Assembly: GCF_007827045.1 (NCBI RefSeq)
Contig: NZ_RPFW01000002.1
Location: 124,001-188,000, forward strand
Direction of reading: 5' to 3'
Length of the DNA: 64,000 nucleotides
Source: Trebonia kvetii
GTDB lineage: Bacteria > Actinomycetota > Actinomycetes > Streptosporangiales > Streptosporangiaceae
The translations under genes and the position numbers were made by a program. Positions 1-7,765 of the stretch are shown piece after piece. Position 1 is the first letter of the stretch, and each line of letters opens with the position of its first letter. The notes beneath the pieces were generated by a model. The model had not been told where the DNA came from and did no database searches. It worked only from the letters and a program-made list of their open reading frames with translations.

Positions 1-827
1 AGGGAGAGCAGGGCCATCAGGCTGGCGCCGCTGAACGGCACGCTGCGGAAGAACCGCACCTCAAGCAGCGGCTGCCTGCGCCGGGACTCAACGAGGACGA
101 GCGCGACCGCGGCGGCGACCGCGGTCGCGAACATCGCCACGATCACCGGCGAGTCCCAGCCATCCCCGGGTCCCTGGATGACGCCGTAGGTCAGCGTGCC
201 GAGCAAGACGATGACAAGCAGCTGGCCCCAGGGGTCGAAGCGGCGCGCCGTGGCCGCCCTAGACTCGGGGACGAACAGCTGCGTCAAAATGATGGCGGCG
301 ATGCCGATGGGGATGTTGATCCAGAAGATCGCCCGCCAGGACAGGCTGGTGACGAGCAACCCGCCGAGCACGGGGCCGAGCGCCAGGCTGATGCCGAAGA
401 CCGCACCCCACACGCCAAGCGCCCTGGCCCGCGCCCGCCGCTCGGTGAATGTGTTGCTCACGATCGACAGCGCGACCGGGTTGAGCATCGAACCGCCGAG
501 GGCCTGCACGCAGCGGAAGATGACGAGCGCCGTCACGCTTGGCGCCAGGCTGCACAGCAGGGAGCCGAGGGTGAACAGGGTCAGGCCGACCTGGAACACG
601 CGTCGGCGACCGAAGCGGTCGGCCGTCGACCCCGCGGCCATCAGGAAGCTGCCGATCACCAGGGTGTACGCGTCAACGGACCACTGCAGGCCGCTCACCG
701 AGGCGCCAAGCTCGCGCCTGATGGCGGGCAGCGCCACGTTGACGATCGTGACGTCGGTACCAACGATCAGCAGGCTCATGCAGCAGATGCACAGGATCAG
801 CCACTGCCGCCGATTAGTTGTAGACAT
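1..827 (-). CDS. MFS drug:H+ antiporter, DHA2/EmrB-QacA type (3' end outside window)
   Basis: An open frame runs leftward off the window edge from an ATG at 827, giving about 275 residues. It starts MSTTNRRQWL and enters a hydrophobic helix ending in GTDVTIVNVALP, the TM1 signature of 14-TM DHA2 exporters. The loop 2-3 motif GSTADRFGRRR and the TM5 antiporter motif GPVLGGLL follow, then FWINIPIG before the sixth segment. Family knowledge points to proton-driven export of drugs or other small molecules across the cytoplasmic membrane. Substrate cannot be told. No regulator gene lies beside it in the window; the stretch upstream (828-886) is short and unremarkable. Confidence 0.88.
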   Translation of the reverse strand, partial: MSTTNRRQWLILCICCMSLLIVGTDVTIVNVALPAIRRELGASVSGLQWSVDAYTLVIGSFLMAAGSTADRFGRRRVFQVGLTLFTLGSLLCSLAPSVTALVIFRCVQALGGSMLNPVALSIVSNTFTERRARARALGVWGAVFGISLALGPVLGGLLVTSLSWRAIFWINIPIGIAAIILTQLFVPESRAATARRFDPWGQLLVIVLLGTLTYGVIQGPGDGWDSPVIVAMFATAVAAAVALVLVESRRRQPLLEVRFFRSVPFSGASLMALLS

Positions 828-886
828 ATATTCATTGTATCCCTACAAGCAAATCGCCTCGCGCCGCCCCGGTGGCGTCCAAAGGG

Positions 887-1468
887 TCAGGAGAAGGCGG
901 CAGCCAGGCTGATGCCGGACATGGCGAGCATGATGACGGCGGCGATGCGGGTGATCCAGGTCAGCGGGACGACCTTCAGCAGGCCGCGGCCACCGACGAT
1001 CGCGATGCCCGCAACCGCCCAGAGCGCAAGGGCGGAGCCGATGCCGACGGACAGCGGGTCGTGGTAGCGGGCGGCGAGACTGGCGATGGCGATCTGGGTG
1101 AGGTCGCCGAACTCGGCGACGAGGATGACCGCGAAGCCCGTCCATGCGACCCGCCAGAACGAGGGCTTGCCGTACAGTTCGACGTGCTCGTCGCCGCCTT
1201 CCTCGTGACGGCCGCGCAGCAGCAGGATCGCGCCAATGGCGAACGCTGCGGCGACCACGAACTCGACCGGACGGTGGGGCAGCAGTGCAAGCAGGCTGCC
1301 GGCCGCGATGGCCAGCCCGACGTGCACCGCGAACGCGGCCGCGACTCCGGTGAACACCCAGGTGGGCCGGTAACGACTGCCAAGGATCAGGCTTGCGAGT
1401 GCGGTCTTGTCTGGCAGCTCTGCCGTGAAGATGACGGCAAAGACGGTTGCGGCGATCGCCAGGCTCAT
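887..1468 (-). CDS. UPF0016/GDT1-family (MneA-like) Mn2+ transporter
   Basis: A 193-residue all-helical membrane protein with the two family signatures: ELPDKT near residue 17 and EFGDLT in the second half. The inverted repeat of three helices each is the UPF0016/GDT1 architecture, known for Mn2+ (and Ca2+) export or homeostasis. The ATG at 1468 is preceded by GAGGAG with 9 nt spacing. A longer reading from 1576 would start inside the riboswitch, so it is rejected. The 5' leader carries a yybP-ykoY motif, so expression should rise with Mn2+. The family call is firm; ion specificity is inferred from family and riboswitch. Confidence 0.93.
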   Translation of the reverse strand: MSLAIAATVFAVIFTAELPDKTALASLILGSRYRPTWVFTGVAAAFAVHVGLAIAAGSLLALLPHRPVEFVVAAAFAIGAILLLRGRHEEGGDEHVELYGKPSFWRVAWTGFAVILVAEFGDLTQIAIASLAARYHDPLSVGIGSALALWAVAGIAIVGGRGLLKVVPLTWITRIAAVIMLAMSGISLAAAFS

Positions 1469-1518
1469 CCGGACGGGCTCCTCATTCGGTCGTAACGCAC
1501 CGTGCGAACCCCCGGGAG

Positions 1519-1663
1519 AAAAGCAGAAGGGGCACCCGGCGCGCGCATGCGGCATCGGCCTGAAGGTCTCGCTCAAGCCGCATGGGCTCCCGGGCGCCGG
1601 GCCCTGGTTAAAGGGCCAGCATGTCGACGGTCCGGCTGAAGAGCTACTCCCCTTCGCTTCGTC
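1519..1663 (-). promoter_or_regulatory. yybP-ykoY manganese riboswitch
   Basis: Read leftward, the leader contains AAGGGGAGTAGC (1654-1643), then CCGTCGACATGCTGG, a GC-rich hairpin, and GAGCGAGACC (1575-1566). These are the conserved L1 and L3 loop strands of the yybP-ykoY class, which bind Mn2+ at their junction. GAAGCGAAGGGG (near 1663) can pair with CCCCTTCTGCTTTTC (near 1519) to close helix P1 with a small internal bulge. It ends about 50 nt before the UPF0016 start codon, so control may be translational or transcriptional. The match of both loops plus a metal-exporter gene downstream makes the call strong. Confidence 0.9.
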
Positions 1664-1678
1664 AAGGGTAACCGGTTC

Positions 1679-2188
1679 TCAGGATGAGAAATTCCCAGGT
1701 CCGGGATTGACGCCGGCCTCGAGCTGGTCCAACTGGGCCAGGTCGTGCACGTCCTGGGGGCGGTGCTCGTACCCGAGGTTGTGGAAGAGGCGCTGCTGCC
1801 GGGCCGACAGGCACCCGACGACGCGGCCGCCGATCAGCCCGCGGACGAGAACGCCGCGCGGATACTCGAAGAACCCGCCGTCCATGTCGTGCTGCCTGCC
1901 GTTGCCCGCTGAGTCGAAGGCGACCGGATGGACGTCAACCCAGCGGTCGCCCGGCGCCCGCAGTTCCACCCGGCTCGGCAGCCAGTCGGTCTCCGTGACG
2001 TAGCCGAGCAGGCCGAGCGCCGCGAGGCCGCGGTCGAGGTCTTCCGCGTCTACGTTCAGATCGAGATCGCGGTGCGCACGGGTCTGGCGGCCGGCCAGCG
2101 CGGCCACACCCCAGCCACCGCCCACCCAGTGCCGCACGCCGGCCGCGTCGAGCGCGTCGAGCACCTGGATCACGTCGCCGGCTTCCAC
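1679..2188 (-). CDS. Aminoglycoside/lincosamide-type nucleotidyltransferase
   Basis: A 169-residue protein from a GTG at 2188. The motif GGWGVAALAG followed by THRDLDL (GG...hxDxDh) is the nucleotide- and metal-binding signature of the minimal nucleotidyltransferases that include lincosamide (LnuA) and ANT(2'')-type adenylyltransferases. The rest has short beta strands and the conserved WVDVHPVAFD segment, typical of this clade in actinobacteria. A role in modifying a hydroxylated antibiotic is possible but many relatives are uncharacterised. It lies just upstream of the Mn2+ riboswitch on the same strand. No strong Shine-Dalgarno is visible, so the start is moderately certain. Confidence 0.8.
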   Translation of the reverse strand: MEAGDVIQVLDALDAAGVRHWVGGGWGVAALAGRQTRAHRDLDLNVDAEDLDRGLAALGLLGYVTETDWLPSRVELRAPGDRWVDVHPVAFDSAGNGRQHDMDGGFFEYPRGVLVRGLIGGRVVGCLSARQQRLFHNLGYEHRPQDVHDLAQLDQLEAGVNPGPGNFSS

Positions 2189-2252
2189 GCCACCACGGTA
2201 GCGGCGTGGTACCGCCGGATCGCAACCTATTAACCGGCGAGCACGGTCGGTC

Positions 2253-3089
2253 CTACTTACGCCCGATGCCGCCCCAAAGCGTCGTTGGCCTCTCGGCCTC
2301 CTCGGCGGTTTCCGGCCGCCATTCGCTGACCCGCACCACGCCGGGTTCGAGCAGGGTCGTGTGCTCGAAGAACAGGGACACCTGGCCGCGCGGCCGTGCC
2401 ACGTGCGTATCGCCCGGCAGGTGATCGTTGAGGTTCTTCTCGAAGGCCGCGATCTCGTCGGGGAACAGATCGCTGCCCGCGTGCGAGACCACCAGGAAGC
2501 TGTCGGCGGGCACGGCGGCGAGCAGCCGGGCGACGATGTCGCGCGCCTCACCCAGGTCCGGGATGTAGTGCAGGATCGCGATGAGCATGATCGCGACCGG
2601 CTGGCCGAAGTCCAGAACGCCCGCCGCCTGCTCAAGGATCTTGCGGGTGTCGCGCAGGTCCGCGTCGAGGTAGGCCGTGGCGCCCTGCGGGGTGCTCGTC
2701 AACAGCGCCCGCGCGTGGGCGAGCACGAGCGGGTCGTTGTCCACATAGACGATGCGGCTGTCCGGCGCGGCGGCCTGGGCGACCTCGTGCGTGTTGTTTG
2801 CGGTCGGCAGCCCGGTGCCGATGTCGAGGAACTGCCGGATGCCCTCGGTCTCGGCCAGGTAGCGCACGGCCCTGGCGAGGAACGCCCGGTTCGCCCTGGC
2901 GGACTGCTGGATGCCGGGATAGACGCCGATCGTGGCCTCGCCCGCTGCCCGGTCGGCCGCGAAATGGTCCTTGCCGCCAAGCCAGTAGTTGTAGACCCGC
3001 GCGATGTGCGCCACGCTGATATCAAGACGGCTGTCGGGACCCAGGTCCCAGGAAGCCGTCTCGGGCACGGGCCCGTCTGCAGCCGCCAA
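2253..3089 (-). CDS. SAM-dependent methyltransferase, DUF574 (Methyltransf_19) family
   Basis: About 278 residues. The N-terminal hallmark ARVYNYWLGGKDHFAADR and the SAM-binding QFLDIGTGLPT and VYVDNDP motifs identify the DUF574 family, which is abundant in actinomycetes. The family function is not established; the fold predicts methyl transfer from SAM. No ATG fits. I chose a TTG at 3089 because GAGGA lies 8 nt upstream and the resulting length matches relatives. The C-terminus ends in WGGIGRK, with no sign of decay. It follows a broken PEBP gene on the same strand. Confidence 0.88.
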   Translation of the reverse strand: MAAADGPVPETASWDLGPDSRLDISVAHIARVYNYWLGGKDHFAADRAAGEATIGVYPGIQQSARANRAFLARAVRYLAETEGIRQFLDIGTGLPTANNTHEVAQAAAPDSRIVYVDNDPLVLAHARALLTSTPQGATAYLDADLRDTRKILEQAAGVLDFGQPVAIMLIAILHYIPDLGEARDIVARLLAAVPADSFLVVSHAGSDLFPDEIAAFEKNLNDHLPGDTHVARPRGQVSLFFEHTTLLEPGVVRVSEWRPETAEEAERPTTLWGGIGRK

Positions 3090-3193
3090 CGTCGCATTCC
3101 TCGCTATTCGAATGTTGCCCCTGCGACAGCAATGTAGCGCACGAAGGCATCGGCTGCTGTCACGGAAACGCCCGCGGTCGCGGCGAAGGCCGC

Positions 3194-3512
3194 CTACCGC
3201 TCGAAGCTGCCGGTCAGGCGCCCGCGGGCGAGCACCGGGGCGCGCACCGCGTCGAGCATCGCGCGCGGATTGGCGCGCGCGGCCTGCGCTTCGTCGGTCA
3301 CGGCGGGCGTGCCGAGCGCGAACAGACAGTGGCGGAGACACCTCACGTCCGCCTGCCCGCTTGGCCGCGTACTCCACGGGAATCGGCGTGCCGTCCGCGA
3401 ACGCCTCGCTCGACAGGCCGAGCGTCTGCCGGCCGTCAAGCCCGGGGAGATTCCACGCCAGGTCGGCCTCTCCGGCCCGCCGGTTCTTCAGCATCGTGCC
3501 GAGAATGCTCAT
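3194..3512 (-). pseudogene. Internally deleted PEBP (YbhB/YbcL) phospholipid-binding-like gene
   Basis: From the ATG at 3512 the frame reads AFADGTPIPVEYAAKRAGG then EVSPPLS, the N-terminal ligand-pocket signature of PEBP/YbhB proteins. The next residues expected of the family are absent. Translation makes sense again only in another frame, from LFALGTP to the C-terminal VLARGRLTGSFER, ending at 3194. About 65-75 central codons are missing and the two halves are out of frame at roughly 3335. This is a pseudogene left by an internal deletion. Confidence 0.8.
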
Positions 3513-3599
3513 GCCGGAATCATTTCGGATTCCGGCTTGCCGGGCTAGCGTCGTCCCATAGCGGGCGGCAACGGTGCCGCCGTATCCGTGGAGGCGACG

Positions 3600-4403
3600 A
3601 TGCCGTACGTCGAAGCGAACGATATCGAGGTCTATTACGAGGTGCAGGGCGAGGGCGAGCCGCTTGTGCTCATTCCGTACCTGGCCGCCGACCAGGCCTG
3701 CTACGCGTTCCAGGTGGCGGACTACGCCAAGCGGTTCACCTGCTACACCGTGGACCTGCGCGGCGCCGGCCTGTCGGGCAAGCCGGAGGGCCGCTACAGC
3801 ACGGAACTGTTCGCCGACGACGTGGCGGCGTTCATGCGCGCCGCGGGGATCGGCCGTGCCCACGTCAGCGGTCTGTCCCTGGGCGCGGCGACCGGACTGT
3901 GGCTCGCGGCCAAGTACCCGGACCTGGTGAAAACGCTGTCGCTGCACAGCTGCTGGACCGCGTCGGATGAGTTCCTGCGGGTGGTCGTCCGCGGCTGGCA
4001 GACCGCGGCGACGGCTCTGGGCAACACCACCGACATGGTGATCCAGTCCATCTTCCCGTGGTGCTTCACCCCGGAGCTGTACGCGGCGAAACCGGAGTAC
4101 ATCGACGGGCTCGCCGACTTCGTGCGCGGCCGTCCGATGCCGCCCATCCCCGCCTTCCTGCGCCAGTCGGACGCCGTGATCGCGCACGACGCGACGGGGA
4201 TACTCGGGCTCATCGAGGCGCCTGCGCAGATCACCTTCGGGCGGCATGACGCGGTGACCTCCACCCGGTTCGCGGGCCCGCTCACCGAGGCGATCAAGAA
4301 CTCCGAACTCGTCGTGTTCGAGGACTGCTCGCACGCGCCGATCTACGAGAACGTGACGGAGTTCAACGCGAAGTCGCTGGACTTCCTAACCCGCCACTCC
4401 TAA
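3600..4403 (+). CDS. Alpha/beta-fold hydrolase
   Basis: A 267-residue single-domain hydrolase. The nucleophile elbow GLSLGA carries the serine near residue 95, the acid is probably in FGRHDAVTS, and the histidine is in CSHAPIYEN near the C-terminus. VDLRGAGLSGKP is the typical strand-5 region. The ATG at 3600 has GGAGG 5 nt upstream, favoured over a GTG 12 nt earlier. Related enzymes include 3-oxoadipate enol-lactonase-like hydrolases, but no pathway genes are adjacent, so the substrate is unknown. An IS110-type element begins just beyond the stop codon. Confidence 0.9.
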   Translation: MPYVEANDIEVYYEVQGEGEPLVLIPYLAADQACYAFQVADYAKRFTCYTVDLRGAGLSGKPEGRYSTELFADDVAAFMRAAGIGRAHVSGLSLGAATGLWLAAKYPDLVKTLSLHSCWTASDEFLRVVVRGWQTAATALGNTTDMVIQSIFPWCFTPELYAAKPEYIDGLADFVRGRPMPPIPAFLRQSDAVIAHDATGILGLIEAPAQITFGRHDAVTSTRFAGPLTEAIKNSELVVFEDCSHAPIYENVTEFNAKSLDFLTRHS

Positions 4404-4700
4404 TGGGAGTTAGCCGGGTCAGTCCCGCGTAGAACACCAGCCCCGTGAGGAGCGGGAGTTCGCAGGGGTGCAGACTCGGTCCGGCAGCCGCTGGCGGGTG
4501 AGCACTGCACACCCCCAGGAGCACGTGAGTCCTAGGGTTAGACCGTGCCCCTGCCAGTGAGTCCGGGAGACATGACCGCTGTTGGGCTGTCGTGCCCGCC
4601 GTTCGCGGCGTGAGCACTGATCCATTAGGGTGCGAGCCGTTCTCCCGCAGGCTGCCGTGGCCGGTCGTTTCGTGGTCGTGATGCGAGGAGAACTGAGACG
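4404..4700 (+). ncRNA. IS110 left-end non-coding region, probable bridge RNA locus
   Basis: These 297 nt upstream of the transposase contain no credible gene. In IS110-family elements of the group with a long left end, the region between the element edge and the transposase start encodes the bridge RNA that pairs with both target and donor DNA. Length and position fit that role. I could not derive the two internal guide loops by eye, so the RNA itself is inferred from family knowledge rather than seen. Confidence 0.45.
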
Positions 4701-5933
4701 TTGCTGTTCGTCGGGGATGACTGGGCCGAGGATCACCACGATGTGGAGATCCAGGACGAGACGGGCCGCAAGCTGGCCGCCCGGCGGCTGCCGGAAGGCG
4801 CGGCCGGGATCGCCCGGCTGCATGAGCTGATCGCCGCGCACCTGGGCCAGGACGGCGATCCCGGCGAGGTGGTCGTGGCGATCGAGACCGACCGGGGACT
4901 GTGGGTGCAGGCACTGACCGCGGCCGGCTACCAGGTGTACGGGCTCAACCCCAAGCAGGTCGCGCGGTTCAAGGAACGCTACAACCTGTCCGGGGCCAAG
5001 AGCGATGCCGCCGACGCGCACGCCCTGGCCGACATGGTGCGCACTGAGCGGCACCAGCTGCGTGCCGTGGCTGCCGACACCGCCGCCGGGCAGGCGATCA
5101 AGGTGGTCGCCCGGGCGCACCAGACGCTGATCTGGGAACGCACCCGGCATACCCTGCGGCTGCGCTCGGCGCTGCTGGAGTTCTTCCCCGCCGCGCTGGC
5201 GGCCTTCGCCGGCCTGGGCCTGACCGGCGCTGACACCCTGGAGCTGCTGGCCCGGGCCCCTGATCCGGCGGCCGCGGCGAAGCTGACTCTCGCTCAGGTC
5301 AGCGCCGCGCTGAGACGGGCCCGCCGCCGCGACGTGCCCGCCAGGGCCGCCGCGATCAAGGACGCGCTGCGCGTCCCGCAGCTGGCCCAGCCCGCCCAGG
5401 TCACCGCCGCCTACGCCGCGGCCGTGCAGGCCGCCGTCGCCGTCCTGACCGTGCTCAACGAGCAGATCGCGCAGCTGGAAGCCCAGGTGGAGGCACATTT
5501 TCTGCAGCACCCGGACGCTGAGGTCTACCTGTCCCAGCCCGGCATCGGTACCGTCAACGGCTCCCGGGTGCTCGCCGAGTTCGGGGACGCGCCCGGCCGC
5601 TACGCCTCCGCCAAGGCCCGCAAGAACTACGCCGGCTCCAGCCCCATCACCCGCGCATCCGGGCGCAGCAAGGTCGTCCTGGCACGGTTCATCCGCAACG
5701 ACCGGCCAGCCGACGCCCTGCAGTCCCAGGCCCTCTCCGCGCTGAGCGCATCACCAGGAGCCCGCGCCTACTACGACAAGCAGCGCGCCCGCGGCCTCGG
5801 CTACAACTCCGCACTCCGCCAGCTCAGCAACCGCCTCGTCGGCATCCTGCACGGCTGCCTGAAGACCGGTACCCGCTACGACGAGGCAACCGCCTGGCCA
5901 GGCGCCGCAAACACCGAACCCCTCGCAGCTTGA
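4701..5933 (+). CDS. IS110-family transposase (DEDD recombinase)
   Basis: 410 residues from a TTG preceded by GAGGAG 10 nt upstream. The N-terminal RuvC-like DEDD domain shows FVGDDWAEDHHDV (first Asp), VVVAIETDRG (Glu) and KSDAADAHALAD (Asp pair). A helical middle follows. The C-terminal Transposase_20 domain has YLSQPGIGTVNGSRVLAEFGD and YAGSSPITRASG, which carries the candidate catalytic serine. Length is normal for the family and no frame break is visible, so the element may still be active. IS110 enzymes act as RNA-guided recombinases without DDE chemistry. Confidence 0.95.
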   Translation: MLFVGDDWAEDHHDVEIQDETGRKLAARRLPEGAAGIARLHELIAAHLGQDGDPGEVVVAIETDRGLWVQALTAAGYQVYGLNPKQVARFKERYNLSGAKSDAADAHALADMVRTERHQLRAVAADTAAGQAIKVVARAHQTLIWERTRHTLRLRSALLEFFPAALAAFAGLGLTGADTLELLARAPDPAAAAKLTLAQVSAALRRARRRDVPARAAAIKDALRVPQLAQPAQVTAAYAAAVQAAVAVLTVLNEQIAQLEAQVEAHFLQHPDAEVYLSQPGIGTVNGSRVLAEFGDAPGRYASAKARKNYAGSSPITRASGRSKVVLARFIRNDRPADALQSQALSALSASPGARAYYDKQRARGLGYNSALRQLSNRLVGILHGCLKTGTRYDEATAWPGAANTEPLAA

Positions 5934-6729
5934 CATCTAAGCCCTTGGGATGTCTAACCCGGGGCGCGACGAGCAGGCTCTGCGCGCCGATGCCGACCGG
6001 GCCGTCGAAGTCGGAGAGCACCGAGTTGGCGAGCCCGGCGCCGCCGGGGGAAACCGCGGTCTGCGCATCCAGGCAGATCCACTCGCCGACCGCCTCCCTG
6101 TGCAGGTGCACGGTCAGCTCCGGGTTGATGAAGTGCCAGCGCTTCATGTCGAGTTCCCACGAGATGCCGTTGCCGTTGTCGGCGACGATGAGCACCCGTT
6201 CCAGCGGGCTCGGCTCTTCGTCGGGGACCAGAGGATAGCGCATCCGGGCCCAGACGGTGGCGGGGCCCGGCTCGCGGAAGCTGCCGCGCACCGCCCGCCA
6301 CTCCATGGCCGACAGGAATCCGTCCTTCACGGCGCCGAAGGCGGGAATCGTCGGCTGCTCGGGCAGTTCGCTTGTCACGGGGAGCCGGGAGGGGACCGAG
6401 GCGCCGTCGGCCCGCAGCACCCGCCAGGCGCTGGCCCGGGCGACGTCGCGCCCGCCCGCGTGCAGGGCCGCCTCGAGCAGTTCGACGCTGCGCCCCTGAC
6501 GGGCCACCCGGGCACTGACGGTTAGCTCGCCGACTGGGATCGGCCCGAGGATCTCGCAGGTGAACCGGGCGACGATCATGTCCGCCCGCGGCTCGCAGCG
6601 CTGCATCGCACGGCCGAGCAGTGCGCTCGGCGGCCCACCGTGCTGCGCGCCCGGATCCCACGGTCCCCTGGTGCGGGCCGTCGCCAGCCACTTGTCATCG
6701 CCGAGAGGCACGAAAAAGCTGTCCGTCAC
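5824..6729 (-). CDS. TesB-like acyl-CoA thioesterase with C-terminus replaced by IS110 sequence
   Basis: From a GTG at 6729, about 255 residues match double-hotdog thioesterases: GPWDPGAQHGGPPSALLGRA in the first hotdog and LTVHLHREAVGEW with SDFDGPVG in the second. Relatives normally end soon after a segment like QSLLVAPR. Here the frame continues about 45 further codons through the right end of the IS110 element to a stop at 5824, antisense to the transposase gene. The domain is nearly complete, so the protein may still fold, with a basic Arg-rich foreign tail. The call as thioesterase is firm; present function is uncertain. Confidence 0.82.
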   Translation of the reverse strand: MTDSFFVPLGDDKWLATARTRGPWDPGAQHGGPPSALLGRAMQRCEPRADMIVARFTCEILGPIPVGELTVSARVARQGRSVELLEAALHAGGRDVARASAWRVLRADGASVPSRLPVTSELPEQPTIPAFGAVKDGFLSAMEWRAVRGSFREPGPATVWARMRYPLVPDEEPSPLERVLIVADNGNGISWELDMKRWHFINPELTVHLHREAVGEWICLDAQTAVSPGGAGLANSVLSDFDGPVGIGAQSLLVAPRVRHPKGLDVKLRGVRCLRRLARRLPRRSGYRSSGSRAGCRRGGC

Positions 6730-6802
6730 GCCTGAATGCTACGGTGGCGATGGAGTTCCCGGCTGGCCAGATGGGCGGCCGGGGCGGAGAGCGGGGCTGA
6801 GC

Positions 6803-7765
6803 GTGAGCGATCGTTACCTGGACTATTCGGGACGCGCCGACCGGATCAGCGGCGGCGCGCGCCGCATCCCCGTGCAGACGCCGCGCGGCGAGTTCACCGT
6901 GTGGACCAAGCGGGTGGGCAACAACCCGGACCTGAAGGTGCTGCTGCTGCACGGCGGCCCCGGGGCCACGCACGAGTACCTGGAGGCGGTCGACAGCTTC
7001 CTGCCGGGCGCGGGCATCGAGTACTACCACTACGACCTGCTCGGCTCCGGATTCAGCGACCAGCCGGACGAGCCTTCGCTGTGGGAGCTCGACCGGTTCG
7101 TCGACGAGGTGGAGCAGGTGCGCCAGGCGCTCGGCCTGGCCCGCGAGAACTTCGTCCTTTACGGGCAGTCGTGGGGCGGCATCCTGGCGATGGAGTACGC
7201 ACTCGCGCACCAGGAGCACCTGCGCGGACTGGTGATCTCCAACATGATGGCGAGCGCGCCTGACTACACCGCCTACGCCGAGCAGGTGCTGATGCCCGAG
7301 ATGGACCAGGGCGTGCTCGCGGAGATCAAGGCGCTTGAGGCGACGGGCGACATCGAGAATCCGCGCTACATGGAGCTGCTCGTCCCGCACCATTACGAGC
7401 TGCACACGCTGCGGATGCCGGCCAAGGACTGGCCCGAGCCCGTGGTGCGCGGCTTCGCGCACATCAACCAGAAGATCTACGTGCCGATGCAGGGCCCGAG
7501 CGAGCTTGGCATGAGCGCGGACGCGAAGCTCGCGCGCTGGGACCGGGTCGCCGACCTGCATACGATCGAGGTGCCGACGCTGGTCATCGGCGCCCGCTAC
7601 GACACGATGGACCCGGCGCACATGGAGATGATGGCGGGCCAGCTGCCGGCCGGCCGGTACCTGTACTGCCCCGAGGGCAGCCACCTGGCAATGTACGACG
7701 ACCAGGAGACCTACTTCGATGGCCTGATCGCGTTCCTGCGTGACCTGCCCGCGCGTAACGCGTAA
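6803..7765 (+). CDS. Proline iminopeptidase-type peptidase, S33 family
   Basis: 320 residues from a GTG at 6803; a GGAGA lies 12 nt upstream. The oxyanion motif LLHGGPGATHEYL, the nucleophile GQSWGGILAMEYA, the acid in ARYDTMDP and the histidine in EGSHLAMYDD are all present in the order of S33 proline iminopeptidases. These release N-terminal proline or related residues from small peptides in the cytoplasm; some clade members act on amides or lactones. The start is divergent from the thioesterase gene. The 3' end overlaps the convergent acetyltransferase gene by 55 nt, next to a short CGCGTAA repeat. Confidence 0.92.
   Translation: MSDRYLDYSGRADRISGGARRIPVQTPRGEFTVWTKRVGNNPDLKVLLLHGGPGATHEYLEAVDSFLPGAGIEYYHYDLLGSGFSDQPDEPSLWELDRFVDEVEQVRQALGLARENFVLYGQSWGGILAMEYALAHQEHLRGLVISNMMASAPDYTAYAEQVLMPEMDQGVLAEIKALEATGDIENPRYMELLVPHHYELHTLRMPAKDWPEPVVRGFAHINQKIYVPMQGPSELGMSADAKLARWDRVADLHTIEVPTLVIGARYDTMDPAHMEMMAGQLPAGRYLYCPEGSHLAMYDDQETYFDGLIAFLRDLPARNA

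Larger units (their letters stand above)
4404..5960 (+). mobile_element. IS110-family insertion sequence (ends approximate)
   Basis: A full-length DEDD transposase gene (4701-5933), a roughly 300-nt non-coding left part and a short right end form the element. It separates a hydrolase gene from the tail of a thioesterase gene; the thioesterase frame runs into element DNA. IS110 elements generally lack long terminal inverted repeats, and I see none. The right junction probably lies between 5940 and 5965, because thioesterase-like sequence resumes near 5960. GACATC/GATGTC (5932-5956) is a short inverted repeat there. The left junction is only bounded by the hydrolase stop at 4403. Confidence 0.75.

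Noticed and set aside
1469..1576. N-terminal extension of the UPF0016 transporter
   Set aside because: It would be translated from inside the riboswitch; GAGGAG precedes the ATG at 1468.
3090..4334. Very long N-terminal extension of the DUF574 methyltransferase
   Set aside because: It is antisense to the hydrolase gene and passes through the PEBP remnant; only the last 278 codons match the family.
4419..5510. Long leftward frame across the IS110 element
   Set aside because: It is the antisense shadow of the transposase, with low-complexity composition and no domain.
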